Part shown: positions 54,406-64,000 of the stretch, piece by piece
Layout of the letters: the number at the start of each line of letters is the position of its first letter
Numbering within the stretch: position 1 is the first letter of the stretch
Source: Pleurotus djamor
Taxonomy: Eukaryota; Basidiomycota; Agaricomycetes; Agaricales; Pleurotaceae
Direction: 5' to 3'
DNA: 64,000 bases
Assembly (NCBI GenBank): GCA_029747585.1
Contig: JAPEVF010000165.1
Coordinates: forward strand, 1 to 64,000
Notes under the pieces: model-generated
What the model was told of the DNA's origin: nothing
What the model saw: only the letters and a program-made list of their open reading frames with translations
Database searches by the model: none
Program-made: the position numbers and the translations under genes

Positions 54406-55908
54406 TTAATCCATACATACTCTTCTCTTCGGAACCTCCTCACCCACGATCCCCGCAATCGCATACCGCAAAACCGCCGCCGAACTCCCATCACTCTCCA
54501 AAACACTCATCCCCTCCAGCTTCCTCTCAATATCACAAAGAAACTCCACCACCCCAGACAAACACGCCACCTTCGCGCAGGTCGCGTGTAGCGCAATGAG
54601 GTCTGTGGATGGGAGGGGTAGATGAATGGGATCGGGGGTGGTAAACGTCACTAGGGATCTTCCTGGGGGACAATAGCCTGGGTGGGAGACTTGGATGAGA
54701 TATTGGTTTGGGGTGTCCTGCGAGAATTAAGGTCAATGGTAAGGTTAGAGGAGGAGGAGGAGGGGTAAAGGGGTTATGAGGGTCGTGAGTTCGCTTCCAT
54801 CAGTCATATTTGAAGGATGGAAAGAATAGACGCACTGTTGCCTCCAGCCAAAGATTCAGTTCATCAAAGCAATCTTGCACGTTGTTGATTTGAGTAATCA
54901 CGTTGGTCAAAGAGTGCACGTTTGCACCGTTCAGCTTCTCAACATCGTAGCCCCAGCATTTCATCACAGACAGAACAACCGCTGCATAGTCTCTCTGTTG
55001 AGGAACCCGCAATCGGTCAGCAAGTGCCTTCTGTATCATCATTCATGATACGATGCCATGCACATACCTCGCCACTCCCTTGAGTGAACTCGCCCTGGTT
55101 GGCGTCGTCAGCTCGAGCATTGAAATAGGTGGGCGCAGGAACGATATGCGCGCATCTTGTCAGGACAACCCATCCAAACTCGGTCAACGTTTCCGACGGG
55201 AGATCCAGCACCGTTTCCACCAAAGTGTCATACCATCCTGAGACTTGACATTTATACCCGTCGCGTTTGAGGGCCTATTGTATAAAATGTCAGTGCATGG
55301 AAATTTAATTGAAGATAATTGGGTGTCCAGACACAGATGCAGAGGAGGAAGACAAAGTAGTGAATGCGAAGCGAAGTCACTGACTTGAGCCTTCGCCGTG
55401 AAATGATCCTTAGGCGTCTCTTCCATCGAAACATCCAACAGAGCGCGGTTTCTATCAGAGCGGCTGCAGTATCCTGATGCGGGAGGCGTTCTCGATTTAT
55501 ATGTCTGAACTAATGAGTATGTCGTGAGCTTGAGTCATCGCAGTCACCCGTAACGGATGAAATTTTGAAAAATCAGCAAGGTGCTTCGTACGTACATGGA
55601 CGTATAAACCACTCAATGAACGCGTCTCCTAACGCACGCAGAGCCCCATGATCCGCGTTACACGAAAGAATCGCGTCAACGAGGTCTACCAAAGCCTCAG
55701 ACCGGCTCATATGTGGGAGTTTCGGTTCGTGGAGGAGTAGGTACCCCAATACTCGCGCAGACATGACAGCCTCTGGGTTGTCCGACTTTAAGGAGGCCTG
55801 CTCGAACTCCAGACAAGCATTGTACGCGTTTTCGGCATTGGGTGGTAGATCGGGTGATATGTCCTTGACTTCGGTCGCTTTTGGTAGAGTTACAGAGGGG
55901 TCAGGCAT
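54406..55908 (-). CDS. HNH_2-type endonuclease-fold protein
   Basis: The start is at 55908 (MPDPSVTLPKATEVKDISPD). Several exons follow. After an Asn/Asp-rich first exon (ALVDLVDAILSCNADHGALR) come SGYCSRSDRNRALLDVSM and then the HNH_2 core: ALKRDGYKCQVSGWYDTLVE, GWVVLTRCAHIVPAPTYFNA. The latter holds the Cys and the AHI(V/I)P His of the metal-binding site. Later exons give RDYAAVVLSVMKCWGYDVEK, LNGANVHSLTNVITQINNVQ and DCFDELNLWLEAT, corresponding to the N..N..L segment of the family. It ends KRRVCMD. The product is about 360 residues. These proteins are abundant in mushrooms; nuclease activity has not been shown for most, and the role is unknown. Confidence 0.75.
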
Positions 55909-56068
55909 GGTAAGAACTTCAAAATGTGAGTACTAGGGAGGGTTGAAACGGTCCATAAGAACTGACTCAATCTTCCCCGGCCCGCCGGATAATTTCATTC
56001 TGAGCTCCTATTCGACAGGAGTGCTAGTCGTGCTATCGCTGGCTGCTGTTGGTGTAATTTGGGCAGTA
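55909..56068. other. Short intergenic region
   Basis: This lies between the HNH_2 start and the stop of RING gene 2. Nothing is seen. Confidence 0.4.
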
Positions 56069-57069
56069 TCATCGATTCACCGAGAAATAAATATAATACA
56101 TCCAATTGACAATCCCAAAATTCAGCCAAACCTCTTTCAATCGCGTCGCGTCACCTTCACCACCCCAGCGCAGTGGGTAGGGTAAACAGAGCTCCGGAAT
56201 ATACCTGACGCAACAGATATCCGGCAAAGGCGGTATAGGTGGGTAACGAGGATGCACGAGGATTGATTTGTGGAACGTAATGCCCCATCCTTTCGCGTAG
56301 AGATACCAGGAAAGTAAGGTCGGAACGAGGACGACGAGGGCGATTATAATGACGGAGGTCCTACAATCGTTGCATGAATTCGCGTTACACGTTAGTATCA
56401 GTGTTGGTTCTGCAAGCAAGAGCCGTGTAAAACTACTCACAGGAGAATCAAAAGCACCGTTAACGGCGCGACGAACGAAANCGTCCGCAAAAGGTTTTCC
56501 CCATCTTATCACGTCCCTGACCACCTTGTAGAACAGACGTCTGAGGTAGAATTGAGCCTTGGAAAGCCAGGTGGATTCGCGTGCGAGGAAGGCTTCGCGG
56601 GTGGAGAGATTGGAGATGATGGAGTCGGATTGGTTGTCGACCCAGTCTATGTCTATGTCGCGAACTGGAGGTTGAGGCCGAAATGGCATTGGCAATGAGC
56701 GTCGTATAACATTAGAGGGTCTTTCCTCATTGCGTTCTCCTGCTATGCAGAGTAACTGCGTAAGTGAAGGATCCTCTATCATCAGCATGGCAATTGGGAA
56801 CTTGGTCAACTCACTGGCAATGGCATGCACATTGCGAACGGGGACACGACAGGTAGGACAACTCAATGCCTCTGTCCTTGAGCTTCCCCTCCCTCCCTCT
56901 TGCTCGTACACACTCCAGCAATCGGTACAGTATATATGGCCTTTGACAAAACAATCACCATCACAACTAGGATCACGAACGAAGTAACAACGAAGTAAAC
57001 AAGCCACATACCACAGGGTGTCGAAGCTGGGCTGCTTGGTGGTCCGTAGCAAAGACCGCAATTATTCAA
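56069..57069 (-). CDS. RING-finger membrane protein, cluster member 2
   Basis: The recognisable protein begins NNCGLCYGPPSSPASTPCG near 57066 and continues after an intron with GHIYCTDCWSVYEQEGGRGS and LSCPTCRVPVRNVHAIASEL, completing the RING. No ATG is in frame between this exon and an upstream stop, so the true start probably lies in an upstream exon. The juxtamembrane motif is STREAFLARESTWLSKAQFY-LRRLFYK. A membrane helix follows the last intron (SVIIIALVVLVPTLLSWYLY). The end is ILVHPRYPPIPPLPDICCVR, YIPELCLPYPLRWGGEG and EVWLNFGIVNWMYYIYF, nearly shared with member 4. One N at 56481. Confidence 0.72.
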
Positions 57070-57363
57070 GGAGAGTAAAGCTCGATCAGACTGCTCTCAG
57101 TCCAGAAGACGACGAACCGCAGTGCGGCTCGAGGACAATCTTCGCCTATCGAATATCTTAGTATCAAAGTGGGGTCCTAGATGAATCAATACCCTATGCT
57201 CAACATCGACGACGTCTTCTCTCTTGTCAATGCTTAGACTTNGGCTTTACCCCAACGGACCATCGCGCTATAACCTCCCCTGATTCTGTACTTGAATAAT
57301 GCACATGTGCTCACATTCTCCCGTAGTCCGCACACGTTCAACCTGGACCGGGAATACCTGCTC
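57070..57363. other. Short intergenic region
   Basis: This may contain the first exon of RING gene 2. One N at 57242. Confidence 0.35.
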
Positions 57364-58391
57364 TTAATGACCAGTAGATTGGGAGCTACTCGACGAATAG
57401 AGATAGCACATCCGGTCGACAATACCAAAGCTGAACCGTACTTCCTCCAAGATAGTCGGGCGAGCCAGCCTTCGCAAATAGCTCATGCTGAATTTCTTAG
57501 TGACGGGTGAAGGTACGGGTGGGAGTGGATGGCGGGGTCGGACGATGAATGATGCGTGGAAGGAGAAGGGTAACGCGCTTGCGGAGAGGTAGACGGATAA
57601 TAGGACAGGAAGGTGGAAAACGATCGCGTTAATGGCAATTTGCGTCCTATTCGCGCCAAAGAAAAAGAGTGAGTGTCATATCCAGAATGTCAGATGTTCC
57701 CAAAGTGAAGGTCAACTTACACGAACAGCAGTACAGAGGCCATATTAGCCTTGAATACAAAAGAAACATCGGAGGATGACGGTTCTTCGATTCTACGTGT
57801 GGAGATGACGCGTCTGAGATACGTCTGCGTCGATTGGAGGTAGGCGAGTTCCTGTCTCAGAAGGGTTTCTTGGGCATGGAGGTGCGAAACGAGGAGGTCG
57901 ATGTCCAGTTCAGAGAAACAGCCAGAGAGGGTCCCATAGGCTGAAGGGGACGAAGACGACGTGAGATGTGTGCGCGCCGGCAGGTGTATATGTCGCATTG
58001 CTCTAGAAGAGCCTGGTTCGTGGGGATCGAGAACAGACTCTCATCTCAGCATAGAGAGCGAGAAGGACGAAAAGTCACCCCATCTTACCATTTGTCCCGG
58101 ATTTCACCGGAGCACGACATACAGTGCAGTTCAATACCCTGGACTCTTCCTGTATGATCACTGCATGTCCGTCTCGGACGCCGTGGCGTTGTTCACTGTA
58201 AGCGTACCAACAGCTGGCACAATAGACGTGACCTTCACATAGAAATCAGAACGAGTTCAACTGCATCAGAGCATCAAGATTCGGAGGAGGAGAGGATACG
58301 TACCGCAGGGTATGGAGGATGGCTCGATCTTTGGCCCGTAGCAGAGGTCACAGGTGTCGCAAAGAGGTCGTGTTGAAAGACCTGCAATCAT
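57364..58391 (-). CDS. RING-finger membrane protein, cluster member 3
   Basis: The start is at 58391 (MIAGLSTRPLCDTCDLCYGP). The RING is CDTCDLCYGPKIEPSSIPCG, then after an intron GHVYCASCWYAYSEQRHGVR and LNCTVCRAPVKSGTN. A third exon gives SSRAMRHIHLPARTHLTSSS and the motif QETLLRQELAYLQSTQTYLR-RVI. A last exon begins TQIAINAIVFHLPVLLSVYL (membrane helix) and ends FIVRPRHPLPPVPSPV, EEVRFSFGIVDRMCYLYSSS with a stop at 57364. The C-terminal pattern (VRPRHP..P...FGIV) is a shorter version of that in members 2 and 4. It is divergent from member 4, with 92 bases between the ATGs. Confidence 0.75.
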
Positions 58392-58483
58392 GAGATCGAC
58401 TGGAACACCGCACAAGCGCCCGTCCTCGTTCCTGTACTACGGCCTGCAGCTCGGCGCGTCCTAACTGTGCACCTATCGGTCTA
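58392..58483. promoter_or_regulatory. Shared bidirectional promoter of RING genes 3 and 4
   Basis: Ninety-two bases separate the two divergent ATGs. The two genes are paralogues and must share upstream elements. Confidence 0.6.
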
Positions 58484-59529
58484 TGAATAAGGACCTCAAC
58501 GTTACCCTCTGCATACTCTGCTACGGACCACTAGATGGCCCAGTTTCGATACCCTGTGGTTCGTATACTCTATCTGCTCTCTACTCCTTTTCGTAGAGGC
58601 TGATGCAGTCATTATATAAACATTTGATATCCTCCCGACAGGACACATTTGTTGTGCCAAATGCTACGGTGTGTATAAGCAGGCTCGGTTTCGTGGACCC
58701 GGAGGCGGGGCTTCGAGGACAGAGGCGAGGAGTTGCCCTATCTGTCGTACTTCGGTTTGGAGTGGAGGTCATGGTGAGTTGTGCCTTTGATCAAGGATGC
58801 ACGTCCGAACACGGACTCATTTTACTATGACAGAATCACGCGACGCGGGGCAACTCCCCAATATTAGGCGACGCGTAGCGTTACCATCTACTTCACCCGA
58901 TTCTGCCTTGTCCCCTCGGAGTCGGTCGCAGCCTCCCAACCTGGACTTAGTCGGCAGCCATACGAGCTCCCTCATCTCCCATCTCTGTTCCCGCGAAAAC
59001 CTTCTCATACGCGAAGACACCTGCCTCTTCATTACTGAATATCATTTACAACGGACCATCTACAAGTACGACACGTTGAAAATCCTGGCAACGCCTTTTG
59101 ACAGCGTTCCGCGTGTCGTAGTAGTAGGGGCCTTGTCGACAGGGTTTCTGATTCTTCTGTGAGTTTCTACTCAATGACCTGACTAATACCAACACTAAGA
59201 AGTACTAATGCTGGATAATACTTTGCTTGGACTCTAGAACTTGCGTCGTCCTAATTTTCCTTGTCCACATCCTTCCCGCCTTACTCTCCCGTTTGCTCTA
59301 TCTTACTGGATCGACATTTACGTTCCAAGTATCCTTCCTTGTACATCCCCGTCATCCATCAACGCCATCCCTACCAGATATCTGTCGCGTAAGGTATCTT
59401 CCGGAGCTCTGTTTACCCTACCCATTGCGATGGAATGATCATAACGGAGCAACGCAAACGCATGAGGTCTGGTTAAATATTGGAATCGTCAATTGGGTGT
59501 ATTACATTTATTTCTTGGTCGTTCCGTAG
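58484..59529 (+). CDS. RING-finger membrane protein, cluster member 4
   Basis: The ATG at 58484 gives MNKDLNVTLCILCYGPLDGP and VSIPCG. After an intron come GHICCAKCYGVYKQARFRGP and RSCPICRTSVWSGGH, completing the RING. The third exon (from about 58832) has a Ser/Pro linker and the juxtamembrane motif CSRENLLIREDTCLFITEYH-LQRTIYK, then a helix (VVVVGALSTGFLILL). The last exon gives a second helix (VVLIFLVHILPALLSRLLYL), FLVHPRHPSTPSLPDICRVR, YLPELCLPYPLRWNDHNGA and EVWLNIGIVNWVYYIYFLVV. It appears complete, about 290 residues, and is the best-preserved member of the cluster. Confidence 0.78.
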
Positions 59530-59990
59530 CATCTGAACGGATGTATCGGCACGATGGCGCTCTTTTCGATACACACGAACTTGTCCAGCCAATAGATACT
59601 TTGATAAAGTCGTATGATTAAAGCAACTACGATTGCCCGAGCGCTGTGGATGCTCCTCCCCTGATTCGGATTCTTGTCTGCGCATACGATGGATATGGAA
59701 CGCCGAAGGAGTCAAGGACCAGAAGAGCTCCACATGATGCCGTTGCACGTTGTGATCGTAGACCGATGGAATAGATGCTTTGAACGTACGCGGAGAACAT
59801 GGACATGCCTCGGAGGTGCCACATAGCTCGCTAGCTCTATTATCAGACAAGCTTCGACAGGTGTTTAGATAACTCCAGTTCTCCAGTTCTCCAGATAAGT
59901 CTCTCGCATGGGTAGCATTGATAAGTACTTAGCAGCGGGNTTCNNTGAAATCACTCNNAGNCNGCNNGTCTCACNAGAANGANTAANGTN
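59530..59990. other. Intergenic region ending in an N-rich junction
   Basis: No gene is recognisable at 59530-59930. From 59940 to 59992 there are about a dozen Ns, immediately before the first readable PEX16 codons. This looks like a poorly resolved contig join. Confidence 0.6.
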
Positions 59991-60931
59991 CGAGAGGCAT
60001 CGTTCTCATTGAAGCTATAAAGTGCGTGAAACCTGACATTATAACGTAGGCCAGATGATTAATGGCTTCTGCAGGGCTTCCCTTCGCTTCATTCTGGTCC
60101 GTGTCTCCAAACGACCCCTCGTTTCCCCACCCATCCCCGAACGAGATATCGACCCTTCGTCCCTACCGCAATCCTCTTCCTCCAACGCATCATCTCCTAC
60201 TCTTGCCCCTTCATCTCTTCCCCCCTCGCCGTTGTCGACCCCCGATCACTTGAAGAACAACTCTGTACCACTGCCTCCCCACCCCTTGCTTTCCTCCCCT
60301 GCTTTGCCTTCTCGATCCGACTCCTCTGTCGAAGACTACCTTCTTCCCAAGGCTCTTACGACGTCTTCAGTCAGACCCGCACTCTCCCTCATCCACCAAC
60401 TCTCATCGCCCAAGGACTGGTTGAGTGAGATTATCTACATTTTACGCCCTCTTATTTATGGTAAGTCGCGTTATTTGCTTACAATGGGGGCACCCATTAA
60501 CATATCCTCCCAAGCATCCCTGCTGAGTGCCGACAGGCGAACGAACCGTCCGCTCGTGTGTGCTCTCGTTCTGGAGCTATTTTCGCGCAACCTCCGTCGA
60601 AACCCATCCCATTCGGCGGCTCTGGAACGATCGGAGTATGCTCGACGCGATCGGGACATGTTTTGGTACCTCTTCCGCGGCTCTATCTGGGAGTCGTACA
60701 CCAGGTAAACGCCTTTGCATAAAAATGCTTCGTCTTGTCCCTAACGCTTTCTCAGACCTAAACTCGAAGCTATCGCTTACAAAACCGCCAATATACCTTT
60801 GGTAGGGTTGCTGAGCGCGTTTATGAAGGATTGGATACCACTTATCAACGATTATCATTATTGTGAGATCAACCTTTCATCTTCCCTCCCCTCACTTGCT
60901 GAAGCGTAACCTTTCAGACACGGCTCCCTAG
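59991..60931 (+). CDS. PEX16: PEX16 peroxin, N-terminus missing
   Basis: Pex16 is a peroxisomal or ER membrane protein needed to build peroxisomes. The readable part starts RGIVLIEAIK just after an N-rich patch, then after an intron ASLRFILVRVSKRPLVSPPI and PERDIDPSSLPQSSSS. A Ser/Pro linker leads to DYLLPKALTTSSVRPALSLI, SPKDWLSEIIYILRPLIY, then RTNRPLVCALVLELFSRNLR, RDRDMFWYLFRGSIWESYTR, PKLEAIAYKTANIPLVGLLS and AFMKDWIPLINDYHYYTAP with a stop at 60931. These match fungal PEX16 to its very C-terminus. The first 100 or so residues, upstream of RGI, are absent from this window. About 280 residues remain. Confidence 0.87.
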
Positions 60932-61214
60932 TTTGACGTATATTATCTTGTCGGGAACGGCATGCCCCTGTATAGTAACATCTCCAGCAGGAAATCTTTC
61001 TTGAAACCATTCTCTCGTTATCAGTGAGAATTTCTACACCCGTGGTATTTGGTGTCGACGTGACTTGGATCGCTTGTCATTAAGTCCGACCAAATGGTGG
61101 TGTTTCCCCCGATGGCGTATGCCTGATGTTGATGCTACTCCTCCAATTATAGTAACTCTCTTGGTTCCAGCTTTTAAGAATGGACCCCATTGGCTTCTGA
61201 CTTCACACAGCTAG
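60932..61214. other. Short intergenic region
   Basis: This holds the PEX16 3' end and the promoter of the cupin gene. Nothing is seen. Confidence 0.4.
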
Positions 61215-62049
61215 ATGTCGCCTGTACTCCACTATCCTACATCCCTTCCGCCGATCCGCCGAGTCGTTGTCGGGCACGACAACCAGGGGACCGCTGTCGT
61301 GCAGGATAATTCCTTATTGCGCAATGAGGCTCGTGCCCAAGAGCAGCTTAGAAGGCAAAGGCTTATTCACATTTCTTTAGGACATGGACATTGTTCCGGG
61401 TGCTAAGGCTTCTGCCATCTGGGTCACTACGGATGGTTCACCCACGAATGATACAAACCGCAAGTTCGTGGTCTCATTTCTCTGTAGAACCCATCCTTGA
61501 ATTGAAGCTTTCACCTCAGCGATGATGGTGCTGCCCGTATAATCGCCCCAGCCGACAATTTTGGTTTGGTACCACCCCAAGGCACAAACCTACGATCTAC
61601 GGATCTCGCCCCAGGTTCGTCTCATAATCTCAGCGTACAACAATCCTCTCATACGCCTCAGGTGCCATCACCCCCATGGTTGGACCACTTCCTTTGCCAC
61701 ATTGTGTTTGTCGTTACTTATCCGCTAATTTCACAGCATCGGACCTCGTCCGTGGATTACAATATCCTTGGTAAGGCGTTCGTATGCATCCTGTGCATTG
61801 AACTGACGAATGGATATAGTTGAAGGTCAGCTCATCCTGATCACCGAGGATGGTATGGAGACACTATTAAGAAATCCGGGGGACGTCGTGATTCAGAAGG
61901 GTACAATGCATGCTTGGAGAAATCCCGGTCCGTCGTGGGCTCGGTGGGTCAGTGTTCTTCTCTCAGCGGAGCCTGCTGTGGTGAATGGGAACACTCTCAT
62001 GCCCGAATTCGCGCACGAAGATGATAGCGGTCCGTCCGGCCCTCGCTAA
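61215..62049 (+). CDS. Cupin-domain protein
   Basis: The ATG at 61215 gives MSPVLHYPTSLPPIRRVVVG and HDNQGTAVVQDNSLLRNE. Later exons read DMDIVPGAKASAIWVTTDGS, AARIIAPADNFGLVPPQGTN, LRSTDLAPGS, then HRTSSVDYNILVEGQLILIT, EDGMETLLRNPGDVVIQKGT and MHAWRNPGPSWARWVSVLLS, ending at 62049. The HRTSSVDY..L and PGDVVIQ(K/R)GTMHAW.N blocks are the two cupin motifs; the His residues are candidate metal ligands. The product is about 180-190 residues, the usual size for this fungal group of single cupins. The reaction is unknown; some relatives are isomerases or dioxygenase-like. Exon ends near 61340 and 61610 are approximate. Confidence 0.78.
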
Positions 62050-62098
62050 GCAGTGGCGGGACGGGTTTCCGTCTGTAGTACAGTACTGTGCACATCAA

Positions 62099-63139
62099 TC
62101 ATTGGAGATTGACAAACAGTCCCCCATCTACCAACAATGACGCCCCGGTTACGTACTTCGCTAGATCGCTTGCAAGGAAGACTACTGGGCCTGCAATGTC
62201 CTCAGGTGCTGTGTAAAGTCGATAAGCGTCATCAAGAAACGGGAAGAGGTTGGCCTACTTCCCAGCCTCCCCAACGCGGTTCGTGAAGTCATATACTCTC
62301 GTTTGGCCGTGTCAGAAAGATCCTCTTTGTTGATACTGGTCTCTATCGTCCCAGGAAGAATCGCATTGGCACGGATGCCGTACTTCCCCAAGGCGACTGC
62401 ACAACTTTGCATCAATGATAGAATACCGGCTTTAGTCGGCGTATAATGGCTACCAATCGCAAGTTAGCGAACTCATGGAACATGCGGTATATGAACGACC
62501 GACCATTGCAAACCCCCTCCGACCAAGGCTGAAATCGACGATATGCCAATGATCGACCCGCCCTGGGGTGTTTGTTCTTTCATCTGTCTAGCGACCGCTG
62601 TGTAAAGCTCAACACATTGTCTATTCAGACAATATTGAGTCTTCCCCACCTTGTACGACGTAGAAGGACCCATCAAGATTGACCTGCCGTGTTCGCTCCC
62701 ACGTTTCCAATGGCATGTCTAAAAATTCGGCGAACGGGCAAATCCCCGCATTACTGACGAGGACATCAATTCGGTGGAACTCCGTCACGGCCCTCTCAAC
62801 TATCTGCGCAACGCGGTTTTCCGTGAGCATTGTGCCAAGTACATCGCTTAAGACCTACCTGTCTGGAGGTGCTGGGGTCGGCTATGTCCCCCGCAATCGT
62901 AACAACCTTCGCCTGAGTGAGTCTTTTGATCTCGGCCTCCAGTTCCAACACTTCTTTTGTCGTGCTTTCATCACCGAGATAATGCAAGACCAGACCGGAG
63001 GCTCCTTGCCGTGCGAATTCCAGGGCACAACCTATATTGGTTCAATTTCGGGTACAGCATCTATTCTCTCGGACGCACCATGTCCTATACCTCTTGAAGC
63101 CCCAGTTATACAAACGATTTTACCCGTGCATAAAGCCAT
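62099..63139 (-). CDS. Short-chain dehydrogenase/reductase
   Basis: The start is at 63139 ([20 protein letters not shown]). The dinucleotide-binding motif TGASRGIG is complete. After an intron come [20 protein letters not shown] and [20 protein letters not shown], then [20 protein letters not shown] (the NAG motif), [37 protein letters not shown] (catalytic Ser), [10 protein letters not shown] (catalytic Tyr and Lys), [20 protein letters not shown] and [20 protein letters not shown]. The last exon is [20 protein letters not shown] followed by [16 protein letters not shown]. The product is about 265 residues, a classical SDR of likely cytosolic location. The spacing of Ser, Tyr and Lys is standard. 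Substrate not readable. Confidence 0.87.
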
Positions 63140-63414
63140 TGTCCACACTAGAAATTTTGGTCGAGGTAGGGTGGGTTACCTTCTTGGATGTAGAGGTCCC
63201 CTTTATGTGACAACACGGAGGGCGTCGGGCCGACTCTTGCGATGGAATCACCCTGGAATAACCAGAACACTCATACACATGCGTTCATGTGCTCACCCTG
63301 GGACTCCATGGCCCGGACTTCTGTTAGCCTACTTATGGAAGAGGTGCTATCTTCAAATCAAAGACTGAGTTACTCTCGCTCTCGTTATCCTTGCGTTCTC
63401 TTACTTTGGCTGTG
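63140..63414. promoter_or_regulatory. Divergent intergenic region between SDR and reductoisomerase-like gene
   Basis: About 275 bases lie between two ATGs facing apart, so both promoters are here. No element stands out. Confidence 0.4.
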
Positions 63415-64000
63415 ATGTCTGCTAAAATGTGAGTCCAACGCATCATTGATTTGGATGACATCGGAACTCACTAATCTTCGACCCAAGCTACTATGATTCG
63501 GACGCAAACCTTGACCTACTCAAAGGCAAGAAGATAGTTTTCCTGGGGTATGCAGCCTATGCAACTCCTCGAAGCCATTCTCACCCTTGCACCATCGACA
63601 GGTTCGGGAATCAAGGGGCTGCACAAGCACAGAACTTGAGGGATAGTGGTATCCCAAACGAAGACATCATCATCGCCAATCGCGAAGACTCATACGCAGA
63701 AGACGCCAAATCGAAGGGCTTTACTGTGGTGCACGACTTCGCGAAGGCTGCTTCCGTCGCGGATGGTTAGCATAATTCTTCCTCCCATCAAGAATTCAGC
63801 CACGCTGATACTCTACGACGCTATCAGTGCTCTTCTTGCTCATCCCAGATCAAGTGCAACCTCGCGTTTTCAACGAACAGGTCGCACCTACCTTGAAGGC
63901 TTCTGCGGCTATTGTTGTCGCCAGTGGCTATAACGTCTTCTTCAAACTCCTCAAGTTCAACCCTTCGCAAGATGTTGTTATGGTTGCGCCTCGGTACGAC
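63415..64000 (+). CDS. Ketol-acid reductoisomerase-like protein, N-terminal part
   Basis: The ATG at 63415 gives MSAKM, then after a gtgagt intron [20 protein letters not shown], then [20 protein letters not shown] and [20 protein letters not shown]. The [13 protein letters not shown] segment is a Rossmann-fold nucleotide-binding loop of the KARI type. The last exon reads [40 protein letters not shown] and [13 protein letters not shown] before the window ends. KARI makes dihydroxyisovalerate in branched-chain amino-acid synthesis, but there is no mitochondrial presequence here, unlike the housekeeping fungal Ilv5, so this is probably a bacterial-type paralogue. The C-terminal catalytic domain lies outside the window. 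Confidence 0.75.

Noticed and set aside
59473..59850. Possible fifth RING paralogue on the minus strand
   Set aside because: The end of the frame is antisense to the C-terminus of RING member 4 and no RING cysteines are present.
62679..63368. 229-codon plus-strand frame opposite the SDR
   Set aside because: The minus-strand SDR has all catalytic motifs; the plus frame is its antisense shadow.

Overview
The window looks like nuclear DNA of a filamentous basidiomycete, most likely an agaricomycete mushroom fungus. Genes are dense and split by many 45-70 base GT-AG introns. Several families are typical of Agaricomycetes: F-box-like proteins with an N-terminal IPQ(E/D)(I/V)(F/Y)D motif, a FunK1 kinase, a DUF6533-type seven-helix protein, an HNH_2 protein and Zn2Cys6 regulators ending in the RGCAEICP(E/D)G motif. 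A U6 snRNA gene is present. All gene models were built by eye from reading frames, splice signals and remembered family motifs; no alignment was run.

Layout. 1-0.7 kb: start of a low-complexity acidic protein leaving the left edge. 1.0-2.7 kb: N-terminal half of UTP6 (ribosome biogenesis). 3.9-4.5 kb: N-terminal third of an ACR3 arsenite transporter, converging on UTP6; both lose their C-terminal coding part before they meet. 4.8-6.8 kb: dynactin p62. 7.3-8.6 kb: secreted SGNH/GDSL hydrolase. 8.8-9.4 kb: small conserved protein. 9.4-12.2 kb: gene-poor DNA with a diverged duplication. 12.2-13.1 kb: four-helix membrane protein. 13.7-18.9 kb: three tandem F-box-like genes, the third cut at an N run. 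18.9-24.9 kb: two Zn2Cys6 transcription factor paralogues on the minus strand, the first cut at the same N run. 26.5 kb: U6 snRNA. 27.7-29.4 kb: two small unknown proteins. 29.6-31.0 kb: protein kinase. 31.8-34.2 kb: carnitine acetyltransferase with both a mitochondrial presequence and a C-terminal AKL. 35.3-37.9 kb: FunK1 kinase. 39.0-40.9 kb: seven-helix protein. 41.9-42.7 kb: secreted PEBP-like protein. 43.3-46.6 kb: dipeptidyl-peptidase 5-like serine peptidase. 47.3-51.8 kb: a divergent pair of an unrecognised family plus a decayed third copy, with a small gene between. 52.0-59.5 kb: four paralogous RING-finger membrane proteins with an HNH_2 gene among them. 60.0-60.9 kb: PEX16 lacking its N-terminus. 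61.2-64.0 kb: cupin, short-chain dehydrogenase and a ketol-acid reductoisomerase-like gene that runs off the right edge.

How the genes relate. Most are unrelated neighbours. Local duplication has shaped three blocks: F-box, RING-membrane and the unknown pair. The cupin-SDR-reductoisomerase trio could be a small metabolic group, but this is inference. Assembly quality matters here: runs of N coincide with truncated genes near 18.93 and 59.94-59.99 kb, and single Ns coincide with frame breaks in otherwise good genes.
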